From Gimesia sp. (GTDB lineage: Bacteria; Planctomycetota; Planctomycetia; Planctomycetales; Planctomycetaceae): a stretch of DNA of 64,000 bases. Below, piece after piece: positions 1 through 10,027 of the stretch. The notes beneath the pieces are model-generated. The model saw only the letters and a program-made list of their open reading frames with translations, did no database searches and was not told the origin of the DNA. A program made the position numbers and the translations under genes. The stretch spans positions 1 through 64,000 of the forward strand of contig PAJV01000055.1 of the NCBI GenBank assembly GCA_002706765.1. Direction: 5' to 3'. The stretch's first letter is position 1. Each line of letters begins with the position of its first letter.

Positions 1-3000
1 ACGATTTCATTCGTCGACGACGACCTGTTCGTGAATGAAGAGGACGGAACAGTCACTTTCACTGTCCAGATCGGTAATGCCATCGCAGAAGATGTCAGCA
101 TTGACCTCTCGACACAGGATGGGATCTCGGTGACGATGCGAAATGCCACCGATGGGGCTCTTGACAATGACTACACGTCCAAGACTGAAACTCTTACCTT
201 CCTGGGTACACAAGATACCGATCCAATTCCTTCCGTACTCGACTTCGTAGTCACAATCACTGATGACAGTAAACTCGAACTGGATGAGGTCTTCAATGTA
301 TTCTTGAGCAACCTCAATGCGAACGGTCTGAACAGCCGGACTTCAAGAATTACATTTGACGCACTGACTCCAGCTCAGGCAACCATTCTAGACGATTCCG
401 ACACGACTGTCATCAGTTTCGTGGACGATGACCTGTTCGTGAATGAAGAAGATGGAACCGTCACATTCACTGTGCAGATCGACAATGCCATCGCGGAAGA
501 TGTCAGTTTTAACGTCACCACAGCCGATGGCACTTCAATCACCATGCGAAATGCCACCGATGAAAACACTGATGATGACTACACGTCAAAAACCGAGTCT
601 TTCACTTTCCCGGGAACACAGAACAGCCACCCGGATCTGCCTCCCGGAACGCAGAATTTCGTGGTCACGATCACCAATGATGAAAAGCTCGAACTGGATG
701 AAGTCTTCAATGCATTCCTCAGCAATCTCAATGCCGGGGGACTCAATGACAGGACCGAGAGAATCACATTAGGCACACCGGCACAGACAACCATTCTGGA
801 TGATTCTGACACTGCCAGTATCACGTTTATCAACGATGATGTGACCGTGATTGAAGAAGCAGGCGTTGTCTTGTTCCGAGTACAGATCTCCAATGCCATT
901 GCCGAGGATGTCAGCTTCGATCTCTACACCCAGGACGGCACTTCGATCACTATGCGAAATGCCACCGATGAAAACAGCGATAATGACTTCACATCCAAAC
1001 GTGAGACGCATACGTTCCTGGGAACTCCCGATACAGATTTGATCCCCGGCAGTAAGACTTTTTTCGTCAGCATCACCAATGACAACAAGCTAGAACTGGA
1101 TGAAGTCTTTAACGTTTTGATGGACAGCCTGTCTGCCAACGGGCTCGAAAGCAGAATCACACTCGACAGCCCCGCCCAGGCAACCATAATCGATGACTCG
1201 GATACCGCTACGATAACGTTTACTCAAGATATTGTTGTCGTAAATGAGGAAACTGGTTCGATCACATTCAATATCGAGCTGTCGAATGCAGTCGCCGAGG
1301 ATGTCATTTTTGACATTACAACCATGGATGGCACTGCAACCAATGAATTGAGTGATGACGACTACAAATTCAAAACTCAGTCGTTTACATTCGCTGGAAC
1401 TCCGGATACCGATGACCAGCCCGGGCTCAAAAGCTTCACGGTCACGATTACGAATGACAATAAAGTCGAGCTTGATGAAATATTCACAGTCTTCATGGAC
1501 AATCTAAACGCGAACGGTCTCGACTCAAGAATTTCCTTCGGCGCAGATTCAACAGGTGTTATCAGAAACACGGATTTAGCGACCATAACAATCGATCCTG
1601 TAATCTCTGCAGGAGTTGAGGAAGGAACCGGCGGTACCACGACGGAAATTGTATTTAACGTCAACATTTCAAATGCCGTCGATACGGATGTCAGCTTCAA
1701 CGTTTCAACACAGGATGGCACTGCCACCACTGCTGATAATGATTACATCCGCATTCTCAACCAACAGTTTACTTTCTCGGGCTCTGCAAGCAGCGACATT
1801 ATCCCTGCACAGCAGACTTTTTCTGTTCAGATCAATCACGACAATAAGGTCGAACTTGATGAAATATTCGACGTCATTCTCTCCCATATAAACAATGCGG
1901 GACGTAATGTGGTATTAGGCCCGGTCACTCAGGGCACTATCATCAATGATGATTCGGCGACCATCACCATCAATAATGTTTCCCAGTTGGAGTCAGATGG
2001 TGAATTCGACTTTACTGCCACCCTCTCGAACCCGGTAGACTCAAGTATCACAGTTGAAGTTTACACAGAAGCAGTTTCATCACTCTTAGACAGCAATGAC
2101 TACAATGCGATCGCACCTGGTACACCTCTGTTATTAACTTTTAATACCACAGATCCGCTCACTAAGAAATTCACAATTACTGTTAACAATGACAACATCG
2201 TGGAAGATGATGAATTCTTCTCAACGATTATGGCCAATTTACTGAACGCCGGCCGGGATGTTTCCATCATCAACGGTACTGGTCAGGGCCATATCATCAA
2301 CGACGACTCTGCCACATTCTCAATTACTCCCGTGATTGGCACTGAAAACGACAGTCCCTTTGAGTTCCTGGTTGAACTTTCCAACCCCGTTGATGTTGCG
2401 ATCACCGTTGATGCAGCCACCTTTAACGGAACCGCCATCGCACCAGACGACTACCTCTCTTTCGGTCAAACCCTGACGTTTAACGCTGGTGTTACTCAGC
2501 AGACAGTTAATATTACCGTATTGCCCGACTTGCACGTGGAAAGCCCGGAAACCTTTGATCTAACCCTGGATAACCTGGATCCCAACGGTCGCTCGGTCTA
2601 CCTGACCAGCATTCAAGCCCGGGGGAGTTCTGCAACAACAGACGCGGCTATTGCCGTCGATGTGGTGGGGAACTATGCCTACATCGCTGACCGGGATGGT
2701 GGACTACAGATCTTTAATATCAGCAATCCTTCCAGCCCGGTTCATGTCGGTGCTTACGACTTTAACCAGCAGGGAATTGCCCAGGCAATTGATGTGGTCG
2801 GCAACCTCGCTTACCTGGCCGTCGGTGAAGCAGGGCTGCAGATTATCAACATTTCGAACCCGGCGAACCCCACATTTGTCGGCAGCATCGCGACTCCTGC
2901 CCGTGCCCGTGGCGTTCAAGTGGTCGGCAACCTGGCTTACGTCGCCGACGATAGTGGAAACGGCGGTGGATTACAGATCATTGATGTTTCCGATCCATAT

Positions 3001-5382
3001 AACGTTGGTCAAGTTGACAGTTTCGGTAACTATGTCAATCTCCTGGGCAGCTTCGGAGTGTCGACTCCAGGCGGCCTGGCCGGCGGTGTATTTGTAAGGG
3101 ACGACATTGCCTACGTCACGGATGGTAATAATGGGCTGCATATAATCGATGTTTCAGATCCCACACTTCCCGATGGTGACATGACATTCCACCAGACAGT
3201 TGCCACCCCCGGTGGTGCTGCGATTGGACTCGACATTGTTGGAAACTTCGCCTACGTCGCGAATCGTGAAGGTGGTTTACAGATCATAGATATCAGCACA
3301 CCGGCAACGGCATCAATTATCGGGACTCTCGACACCCCAGGGATCGCCACAGGGGTTCGGGTCGTAGGTAACTTCGCCTATGTAGCTGACGGATCCGTTG
3401 GTCTGCATGTCATCGATATCACGAATCCCATGGCCCCAGTCATCGCCAATACGTTTAACACAGCTGGCAGTGCCCGCAGTCTGTTTGTCTCAGGCACCCT
3501 GGCCTTTGTTGCGGATACATTCAGTGGCTTTCAGATCCTGGAGTTCTTCCCCACAACAACCGCCACCGGAACGATTCTCGATCCCGCTGGCCCGCCATTG
3601 ACGGGAACCGCTTCCCCCAACACCACCATCAGTACCTCACTGGTCACAGCACCTACGGTAACTGACGCCAACGGCGAAACCACTTCTGTGCCTGACAGTG
3701 TGGACTGGATTGATGAATGGGACAGTTTCTGGGTCGAAGTCTGGGGGAACACCAGTGATGGCTCCGGCATCAGCGGCGGTAACTTTGATCTGGAATACAA
3801 TACCGATTACTTTACTGCGACCGCTGTGGAATTTGGTTCGGCCTTCGCTGGTTCCAGTACAGCCAGCATAGATGACCAGACGGGAATCGTATCGGGCATC
3901 AGTGGCCAGAACGGTCACGGTTCCCTCGGTGGCAGCGGACAGGTTCTGCTGGCACGCGTCAAGTTTGAATCGATTGGTGAAGATAATGTTGCCATCGATA
4001 AAGTAACCGGATTCCTGGGCCCTCATAACCTGGGAATTCGCGTCGTCAACGCATCACTGGATGTCACAGACTTTGGTGGCGTGACTGCTTCCACAGGAGA
4101 TGTTCTGGACACAGATCTCTGGGCCGTGCCCTTTGACCTGAATGACGATGGTACCATCAACTACCGCGACCTGATCACATTCACGTCCTATTACGGGACG
4201 TCCGTCATTGGAGCAGAATCGGGGCTGGCCTGGTCGCTTGACTTTGACAAGAGCGGACAGATCAACTACCGAGACCTGATTTCTCTGGTCTCGAACTACA
4301 ATCGCTCCAGAGACAACGGTCAACAGATTTCCTTCCCGGCTAACTTCCCCCAGGAATGGTATGGTACTGCGATTACCACTGAGGGTAATGACAGTCTGAC
4401 AACATTGATCAATGCCGCGACCGAAGAATGGAAAACGGCCACAGGCAATCCTGATTTAACAGTACAGGTCGTCGTGACTGACCTGGGTGGTCAACAGCTG
4501 GGTGAAGGCCATATTCTGGAACTCGATGAGAACGGCATTCCTGTCAAGGGGCGTGTCTATATCGATGACGATGCCGCCGGCCTGGGCTGGTACTCATCTG
4601 TTGAAGGACTGGCATTTGACAGCAACGGACAGGCGATAGCCGGATCTGCTGCGGAAGGCCACTATGATCTTTATACAGTGCTGCTGCATGAAATCGGTCA
4701 CGCCGCCGGCTTTACAACAAGTTATTCCGCTTACACTAACCATGTGGAAACCAGTGATTCCGGTCAGGTTCAATTTGTCAGCTGGGACTTCATCGTACCC
4801 CTGACAGAGGATGGACTGCACATTGATGATTCGTTCTATCCGGACGATATCATGGGAGCCACGCTGGACCCTTCTACCAGGAAGATGATTTCCACCCTGG
4901 ATATTCAGGTTCTGCAGGCTGCCTACAACAATGCAGACGGAGCAGTATTTACCCCGTTGAATGCACCATTGATGGCATCCATCCTGCAGACCGTTTCAAC
5001 AACCGAGACTGCTCCTGCAGTAGCACCCGCGGCTCCTGTTTCGAAACCTGTCGTTGCACCAGAGCAACAACAGGTCAAAACTGCAACATCACAATCATCG
5101 GAACTGCAGTCAGACACGTTACCATCCTGGTACCTTGCTCCTGCACTGCCGCTTTCAAACTCAAGCGTGATTGTAGAACAGTCAGTGGATCAGGATCTCC
5201 TGATCGGTTCCCTGTTCGATGTATCGTATGAAACAGAACTGTCAGACGATCTGGAACCAGAAGAAAGCACTTTAGAGCTCAGTTTCAATCCTGAATTTGA
5301 TCTGGATCAGGTCGGGGACTCTGAAGTAGCCGATGAAGAACTGGACAGCCTGTTTGCCGACTGGTCTGGCCCGCTGGTATAA
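1..5382 (+). CDS. Giant secreted repeat protein, 5' truncated: Calx-beta, LVIVD, cohesin-like, dockerin and metzincin-like domains
   Basis: The reading frame is open from the first base, so the start lies upstream. About 1793 residues are visible. Residues 1-870 are roughly seven Calx-beta-type repeats, each with an acidic LELDEVF-like segment and ending in a DDS motif. The first units are 131-136 residues long. Residues 880-1180 hold about seven LVIVD beta-propeller repeats (GGLQIIDIS-like). Residues 1230-1357 look like a cohesin-type beta sandwich. Two calcium loops at about 1379 and 1421 (DLNDDGTINYRDL, DFDKSGQINYRDL) form a type I dockerin. A zinc-protease-like HEIGH begins at residue 1563. 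The expected third ligand of HExxHxxGxxH is a threonine. An acidic tail of about 150 residues ends the protein. It is probably exported and calcium-binding, with adhesion or surface assembly as the likely role; protease activity is uncertain. Stop TAA is followed by a terminator hairpin. Confidence 0.85.
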   Translation, partial: TISFVDDDLFVNEEDGTVTFTVQIGNAIAEDVSIDLSTQDGISVTMRNATDGALDNDYTSKTETLTFLGTQDTDPIPSVLDFVVTITDDSKLELDEVFNVFLSNLNANGLNSRTSRITFDALTPAQATILDDSDTTVISFVDDDLFVNEEDGTVTFTVQIDNAIAEDVSFNVTTADGTSITMRNATDENTDDDYTSKTESFTFPGTQNSHPDLPPGTQNFVVTITNDEKLELDEVFNAFLSNLNAGGLNDRTERITLGTPAQTTILDDSDTASITFINDDVTVIEEAGVVLFRVQISNAIAEDVSFDLYTQDGTSITMRNATDENSDNDFTSKRETHTFLGTPDTDLIPGSKTFFVSITNDNKLELDEVFNVLMDSLSANGLESRITLDSPAQATIIDDSDTATITFTQDIVVVNEETGSITFNIELSNAVAEDVIFDITTMDGTATNELSDDDYKFKTQSFTFAGTPDTDDQPGLKSFTVTITNDNKVELDEIFTVFMDNLNANGLDSRISFGADSTGVIRNTDLATITIDPVISAGVEEGTGGTTTEIVFNVNISNAVDTDVSFNVSTQDGTATTADNDYIRILNQQFTFSGSASSDIIPAQQTFSVQINHDNKVELDEIFDVILSHINNAGRNVVLGPVTQGTIINDDSATITINNVSQLESDGEFDFTATLSNPVDSSITVEVYTEAVSSLLDSNDYNAIAPGTPLLLTFNTTDPLTKKFTITVNNDNIVEDDEFFSTIMANLLNAGRDVSIINGTGQGHIINDDSATFSITPVIGTENDSPFEFLVELSNPVDVAITVDAATFNGTAIAPDDYLSFGQTLTFNAGVTQQTVNITVLPDLHVESPETFDLTLDNLDPNGRSVYLTSIQARGSSATTDAAIAVDVVGNYAYIADRDGGLQIFNISNPSSPVHVGAYDFNQQGIAQAIDVVGNLAYLAVGEAGLQIINISNPANPTFVGSIATPARARGVQVVGNLAYVADDSGNGGGLQIIDVSDPYNVGQVDSFGNYVNLLGSFGVSTPGGLAGGVFVRDDIAYVTDGNNGLHIIDVSDPTLPDGDMTFHQTVATPGGAAIGLDIVGNFAYVANREGGLQIIDISTPATASIIGTLDTPGIATGVRVVGNFAYVADGSVGLHVIDITNPMAPVIANTFNTAGSARSLFVSGTLAFVADTFSGFQILEFFPTTTATGTILDPAGPPLTGTASPNTTISTSLVTAPTVTDANGETTSVPDSVDWIDEWDSFWVEVWGNTSDGSGISGGNFDLEYNTDYFTATAVEFGSAFAGSSTASIDDQTGIVSGISGQNGHGSLGGSGQVLLARVKFESIGEDNVAIDKVTGFLGPHNLGIRVVNASLDVTDFGGVTASTGDVLDTDLWAVPFDLNDDGTINYRDLITFTSYYGTSVIGAESGLAWSLDFDKSGQINYRDLISLVSNYNRSRDNGQQISFPANFPQEWYGTAITTEGNDSLTTLINAATEEWKTATGNPDLTVQVVVTDLGGQQLGEGHILELDENGIPVKGRVYIDDDAAGLGWYSSVEGLAFDSNGQAIAGSAAEGHYDLYTVLLHEIGHAAGFTTSYSAYTNHVETSDSGQVQFVSWDFIVPLTEDGLHIDDSFYPDDIMGATLDPSTRKMISTLDIQVLQAAYNNADGAVFTPLNAPLMASILQTVSTTETAPAVAPAAPVSKPVVAPEQQQVKTATSQSSELQSDTLPSWYLAPALPLSNSSVIVEQSVDQDLLIGSLFDVSYETELSDDLEPEESTLELSFNPEFDLDQVGDSEVADEELDSLFADWSGPLV

Positions 5383-5415
5383 TTACCCAGCGAAAAACAG
5401 ATTCCATTTAGATTC

Positions 5416-5450
5416 AAAGAGGTGAGAACCGATTTCTCACCTCTTTTTTA
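5416..5450 (+). terminator. Rho-independent terminator of the giant repeat gene
   Basis: The 11-bp stem AGAGGTGAGAA/TTCTCACCTCT (5418-5428 and 5434-5444) is followed by a T run on the plus strand. It lies between the convergent ends of the repeat protein and ald. On the minus strand the T tract is poor, so ald may use it less efficiently. Confidence 0.8.
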
Positions 5451-6554
5451 CGGCTTGAACTCTTTGAATTCGATCCCGAAAGTTTCAGCGACCGCACGAT
5501 TTGTCACTTCCCCCTCGTGGACATTCACCGCAGTTAACAGGCCATGGCTCTGTGCACAGGCTGCTTTCAAACCCTGATTGGCCAGCTTGAGAGCATACGG
5601 TAACGTCACATTACACAAAGCATAGGTACTCGTGCGCCCGACTGCGCCGGGCATATTCGCAACGCAATAATGCACCACACCATCTACGACGAACGTGGGA
5701 TCGGAGTGCGTTGTCGGCCGTGTGGTTTCGATACAGCCTCCCTGGTCGACGGCCACATCAATCAATACCGCTCCGGGTTTCATTGAACTCAATGCCGAAC
5801 GGGGAACCAGCACCGGAGCGCGGGCACCTGGAATTAATACCGCGCCAATCACCAGATCCGCCAGTTCCAGTTCTGCCCGGATATTATGTCGATCGCTGTA
5901 AAGCGTATTCACATTCGCAGGCATGATATCTTCGAGATAGCGAAGGCGGTCGACATTGATATCCAGAATCACAACATCCGCTTGAAAGCCGGCGGCAATT
6001 TGCGCGGCGTTTTTCCCGACCACTCCACCTCCCAGAATCACAATGTGGGCGGGTGGTACGCCGGGAACGCCTCCCAGTAAAATCCCACGGCCCAACTGCG
6101 GACGTTCGAGGTATTTTGCCCCTTCCTGGATACTCATTCGTCCCGCGACTTCACTCATTGGCGTCAGGAGGGGCAGTTGGCCATGCGGGCCTTCCAGTGT
6201 TTCATAGGCAACGGCAGTGGCTCCTGTCTCCAGAAAACCGCGCGTTAACTTCTCATCCGCGGCAAAATGAAAATAGGTAAACAGAATCTGCCCCGGTCTC
6301 AATAAGGCCCATTCCGTCGGCTGGGGTTCTTTGACCTTGATCACCATATCCGCGCGGGCAAAGACTTCCTCGGCGGTTTCTACGATCTCGGCGCCATTTT
6401 CTTCATAGAGTTCATCGGGAATCCCGCTTCCCATGCCGGCCCCTCGTTCAACCAGCACGGTATGTCCGGCAGCAGTCAGTTCTTCGGCTCCCACCGGAAT
6501 CAATGCGACGCGATACTCGTCCTGTTTAATTTCATGAGGGACTCCAATAATCAT
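5448..6554 (-). CDS. ald: Alanine dehydrogenase
   Basis: The product has 368 residues, the usual length for Ald, and catalyses NAD-dependent interconversion of L-alanine with pyruvate and ammonia in the cytosol. The N terminus MIIGVPHEIKQDEYRVALIP is typical. Lys75 in VKVKEP and His96 in YFHFAAD match the known substrate-binding lysine and catalytic histidine. The Rossmann glycine motif GGGVVG is at 175-180, and the C-terminal VANMPGAVGRTST segment is conserved. The ATG has a GGGAG ribosome-binding site in the preceding 15 bases. A TATAAT -10 element with an overlapping dyad lies 37-60 bases upstream. The gene is divergent from nadC. Confidence 0.95.
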   Translation of the reverse strand: MIIGVPHEIKQDEYRVALIPVGAEELTAAGHTVLVERGAGMGSGIPDELYEENGAEIVETAEEVFARADMVIKVKEPQPTEWALLRPGQILFTYFHFAADEKLTRGFLETGATAVAYETLEGPHGQLPLLTPMSEVAGRMSIQEGAKYLERPQLGRGILLGGVPGVPPAHIVILGGGVVGKNAAQIAAGFQADVVILDINVDRLRYLEDIMPANVNTLYSDRHNIRAELELADLVIGAVLIPGARAPVLVPRSALSSMKPGAVLIDVAVDQGGCIETTRPTTHSDPTFVVDGVVHYCVANMPGAVGRTSTYALCNVTLPYALKLANQGLKAACAQSHGLLTAVNVHEGEVTNRAVAETFGIEFKEFKP

Positions 6555-6590
6555 GCGCTTCTCCCAATTACATCTCAGACTGCAGACTGG

Positions 6591-6614
6591 TATGATACGA
6601 TCATAGACATTATA
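6591..6614 (-). promoter_or_regulatory. ald promoter -10 element and overlapping operator-like dyad
   Basis: On the minus strand TATAAT (6614-6609) is followed by the perfect dyad TATGAT-N3-ATCATA (6591-6605). The dyad covers the expected transcription start near 6602. No good -35 is visible. Such a position is typical of a repressor or an Lrp-type regulator, but the binding protein is unknown. Confidence 0.45.
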
Positions 6615-6722
6615 TGCCTTGATTTCATATTATTCGTCTGATTTTTATGGCAGGCTTGAGCCAGAAACATGCCAATAAATTAACAATACAGAGACACTTA
6701 GCAGGAAAGCTCGATTATTACA

Positions 6723-7613
6723 GTGACAGTCCCTTTCGATGATCTCCAGAAAAATGCCGCCACGACCCTGATTAAACTCGCCCTGGAAGAAGATCTGCAG
6801 CAGACAGGTGACCTCACCTGTCAGGCAATGATTGACCCGTCAGACCAGGCAGAAATCCAGATTGTCGCCCGACAACAGGGGATTCTGGCCGGCTCACCGA
6901 TCACATCTCTCATCTTCAATGAACTGGACCGGACAGTCACCTGCACACACCATCTTTCAGACGGGGATACACTGGAGCCCGGTTCCGTCGTGACGACCTG
7001 CGCCGGACCACTCGCTTCCATTCTGATCGGCGAACGGACCGTGTTAAACTTTCTGACTCACCTGTGTGGTGTGGCCTCGCTGACTGCCCGTTATGTGAAA
7101 GCAGTCTCAGGCACGAATGCGACCATTCTGGATACACGAAAAACGCTACCCGGCTGGCGCGTACTGGAAAAATACGCGGTCGCTGCCGGTGGTGGTACCA
7201 ATCATCGAATGGGACTGTATGATGGCGTTCTGATCAAAGATAATCATCTGGCCGGCTGGGCCTCCCGGACTACTCAACCGACGATTGCCGCTGCGATCCA
7301 GCAGGCACGCGAATCAGTCAACGGCCAGAAACCAATTGAGGTTGAAGTGGACACACTGGATCAACTGGCGGATGCATTACAGGCAAAGCCGGAGATCGTA
7401 CTACTCGATAACATGTCCCCAGAAATCATGAAACAGGCGATCGAAATGCGGAATGCGAACTCTCCCTCGACGCTGCTGGAAGCTTCCGGGGGCATTACAC
7501 TGGAAAGCATCCGCAGCGTGGCAGAAACCGGCGTGGAACGCATCAGCGTGGGCGCACTGACGCATTCTGTGATTTCACTGGATTTAGGATTCGACTGGAA
7601 ACGCCGTACGTAA
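6723..7613 (+). CDS. nadC: Nicotinate-nucleotide pyrophosphorylase (carboxylating)
   Basis: This 296-residue cytosolic enzyme converts quinolinate and PRPP to nicotinate mononucleotide, CO2 and pyrophosphate in de novo NAD synthesis. The family core DTRKTLPGWR...KYAVAAGGGTNHR...LIKDNH is intact around residues 138-178. The later motifs EVEVDTLDQ, LLDNM, EASGGI and GVERISVGALTHS are all present. The start is GTG at 6723, giving normal length; I see only a weak ribosome-binding site. No nadA or nadB lies next to it, so the pathway genes are scattered. It is divergent from ald across about 170 bp. Confidence 0.95.
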   Translation: MTVPFDDLQKNAATTLIKLALEEDLQQTGDLTCQAMIDPSDQAEIQIVARQQGILAGSPITSLIFNELDRTVTCTHHLSDGDTLEPGSVVTTCAGPLASILIGERTVLNFLTHLCGVASLTARYVKAVSGTNATILDTRKTLPGWRVLEKYAVAAGGGTNHRMGLYDGVLIKDNHLAGWASRTTQPTIAAAIQQARESVNGQKPIEVEVDTLDQLADALQAKPEIVLLDNMSPEIMKQAIEMRNANSPSTLLEASGGITLESIRSVAETGVERISVGALTHSVISLDLGFDWKRRT

Positions 7614-7663
7614 TATGGTCCTTCGGATCAAGACTTCACTTCTGTACCATTAGATCTTCACTC

Positions 7664-10009
7664 ATGAATAAATCGGCTGCCAACGACTCTGCTCCTCTCG
7701 AAGACCGTCCTTTGTACGTGCAAGGTGCTATCGTCTGGCTGTTCCTGTTTTCTATAATCTTCATCAGCTTCACGCTCCCCAACAGCAATCCGGCAACCAG
7801 TCGCTGGGACGTTTTTACTTATCTGCCTGTTCTGTTGATTGATCTGGTTGACCCCCTGCCCGTTGAAAATGCGCCTCCCTCAGGTTGGACCTATTTCCCG
7901 CAACGCTTTCCCTTGGTGGAGATTGCTTTGACGGTTCTCGCTGGCGCCTGGGGACTGGGTATACTGCTGACCCGATTGATCAAGGTTCCGCTGAAACCGT
8001 TCACGGCAGAACGCACTGTCTTCGCGTATGGCGTGGGCATTTCTGTAGTTTCGCTGCTGACCCTCGGGGGCGGGCTGCTGGGAATCCTTTCCCAATCGCT
8101 CTGTTACCTGGTGCTGATTCTCTCTGCGGTGGTCGGTTTCGGCTCGGCGATTCAGGAATCAAAGCAGAAAACAGGGGCTTTTTTTCCATTTCGGTTCAGA
8201 CTGCCGGAAACCTTTGGGTATGAGGAACTGTTTCGGATTGGTTGTTTGATACTCATGACTCCGTTTGTGTTGAGCATGTTGCTGGGATCGATGCTACCTT
8301 CGACTGATTACGATGTACTGGAATATCACTTTGGTGGTCCGAAGGAATACTATCAGCAGGGATATATAGGTTTCCTGCCACACAATGTTTATACCAGTTT
8401 TCCTTTTCTGACCGAGATGCTGACTCTGCTGGCAATGACATTGAAAGCCGACTGGTTCTCTGGCGCGCAGGCCGGCAAGCTGATTCTGATGACATTTTCC
8501 CTGTTCTCAGCGTTGGCTGTATTTGCCACAGCCCGTCGCTGGTTTGGTTCCCATGCAGGCTGGCTGGCAGTGACGATCCTGCTGACGACTCCCTGGACCT
8601 ATCGGATTTCGATTATTGCCTATACGGAAGGAGCACTCTCTTATTATCTGATCGCCAGTCTGCTGAGCCTGATACTCGCAATTGAAGTATTGCTCAATTG
8701 GTCTCGATCCGAATCACCCGAGGATGCCAATTCACAAACAATCGGTACCGATACTCCCCCGTCACTCTGGGCGTTTACCTGTCTGACCGGTTTTCTGTCT
8801 GGCTCGGCAATGGCCTGTAAGTATCCTGGTGTATTATCCGTCGTGATCCCCCTGGGAATGACACTGCTGGGCTTCAGTTGGGTTCTGCTTAATCAGAATA
8901 AAAAGCAGCGTCATACTGTCACGCTCAAGCTGGGTGTGCTTTTCTCTATTGGAACATTATTCGCCATCGGACCGTGGCTACTCAAAAATCTGGTGGAGAC
9001 GGGAAACCCCGTCTATCCTTTACTCTATTCTGTATTCGGGGGGACCGATCTGAGCGAAGCACTCAATCAGAAATGGAAGGGCGGGCATAGTCCTAAGGAT
9101 CACAATCCCGTCGATCTGGCGATCAAATTCATTGATGTTACTTTTAAAAGCGACTGGTTAAGTCCGCTGCTGTTCAGTCTGGCACCGCTGGCATTCCTAA
9201 AACATCAGCATCGCCGTTTGATCTTCTGGCTGTGGATATATGTTGGCTTTCTGTTTATTACCTGGTGGCTGTTTACCCATCGGATTGACCGGTTCTGGAT
9301 ACCGATGATCCCTGTGGTCTCCGTATTGGCGGGAATTGGAGCGACCTGGTGTTCACGAACGATCTGGAAAGTCAGTCTGTCGGCAGCCATCTGCCTGGCA
9401 GTCCTGTTTAATCTGGGAATCGCCACCAGTGGTCTGAGTGGCAACAACGCGTATCTGGACGATATGAACCATGCTCAGAAGTTTGCCCTGGCGATGACCG
9501 GACCGGAAATTCTACAGCTGAATGAGATGAAGTTAAAACCGGATCAGGTGGTACTCTCAATTGGCGATGCTGAGCTGTTTTATGCAGAGTTTCCCGTGAT
9601 ATATAGTACTGTCTTCGATGAAGACATCTTCAAACAGTGGACCGCACAGCTTGAACCAGATGTGCCGGACCGTTCATTGAAAATGAAACCGGCTCAAGAA
9701 ATCGAAGAGAAATTCAAAGCAGAGCATATTGCTTACGTGTATGTGAACTGGGCAGAAGTATTAAGATACCGTCTGCCCGGTTCATATGGATACACCGACT
9801 ATGTTACCCCTGCCCGCTTTCAACAACTGATTCAATCAGGAGTCCTCGAACCGCCGTTACCGAATCGGTTTAGCTATCGAAAACTCGATTCCTTCAGAAA
9901 AGAAGATCTGGAAGCATTGCTTGAATGGGCACCGGAACTGGTCGTGGAGCGTGATGGGGAGCGGTATTTCATCACCGCTCAGATCTTTCCTGTCGCGACT
10001 TCGCAATGA
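7664..10009 (+). CDS. GT39/ArnT-like polytopic glycosyltransferase
   Basis: The product is a 781-residue integral membrane protein with about a dozen hydrophobic helices and a soluble C-terminal third of about 180 residues. After the early helices it carries DYDVLEYHFGGPKEYY, in the position where GT39-fold enzymes keep an acidic catalytic residue in the first outward loop. The family uses polyprenyl-phosphate sugars to modify proteins or lipids outside the membrane. Neither donor nor acceptor can be read from the sequence. It lies 50 bp downstream of nadC on the same strand, so cotranscription is possible without functional linkage. The family call comes from topology and this loop. Confidence 0.7.
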   Translation: MNKSAANDSAPLEDRPLYVQGAIVWLFLFSIIFISFTLPNSNPATSRWDVFTYLPVLLIDLVDPLPVENAPPSGWTYFPQRFPLVEIALTVLAGAWGLGILLTRLIKVPLKPFTAERTVFAYGVGISVVSLLTLGGGLLGILSQSLCYLVLILSAVVGFGSAIQESKQKTGAFFPFRFRLPETFGYEELFRIGCLILMTPFVLSMLLGSMLPSTDYDVLEYHFGGPKEYYQQGYIGFLPHNVYTSFPFLTEMLTLLAMTLKADWFSGAQAGKLILMTFSLFSALAVFATARRWFGSHAGWLAVTILLTTPWTYRISIIAYTEGALSYYLIASLLSLILAIEVLLNWSRSESPEDANSQTIGTDTPPSLWAFTCLTGFLSGSAMACKYPGVLSVVIPLGMTLLGFSWVLLNQNKKQRHTVTLKLGVLFSIGTLFAIGPWLLKNLVETGNPVYPLLYSVFGGTDLSEALNQKWKGGHSPKDHNPVDLAIKFIDVTFKSDWLSPLLFSLAPLAFLKHQHRRLIFWLWIYVGFLFITWWLFTHRIDRFWIPMIPVVSVLAGIGATWCSRTIWKVSLSAAICLAVLFNLGIATSGLSGNNAYLDDMNHAQKFALAMTGPEILQLNEMKLKPDQVVLSIGDAELFYAEFPVIYSTVFDEDIFKQWTAQLEPDVPDRSLKMKPAQEIEEKFKAEHIAYVYVNWAEVLRYRLPGSYGYTDYVTPARFQQLIQSGVLEPPLPNRFSYRKLDSFRKEDLEALLEWAPELVVERDGERYFITAQIFPVATSQ

Positions 10010-10027
10010 AGTCTACGTCCGCGACGT

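Noticed and set aside
1..2610. Regular repeats that could suggest a CRISPR array
   Set aside because: They are coding 131-136-residue protein repeats, not short repeats with spacers; no cas gene is present.
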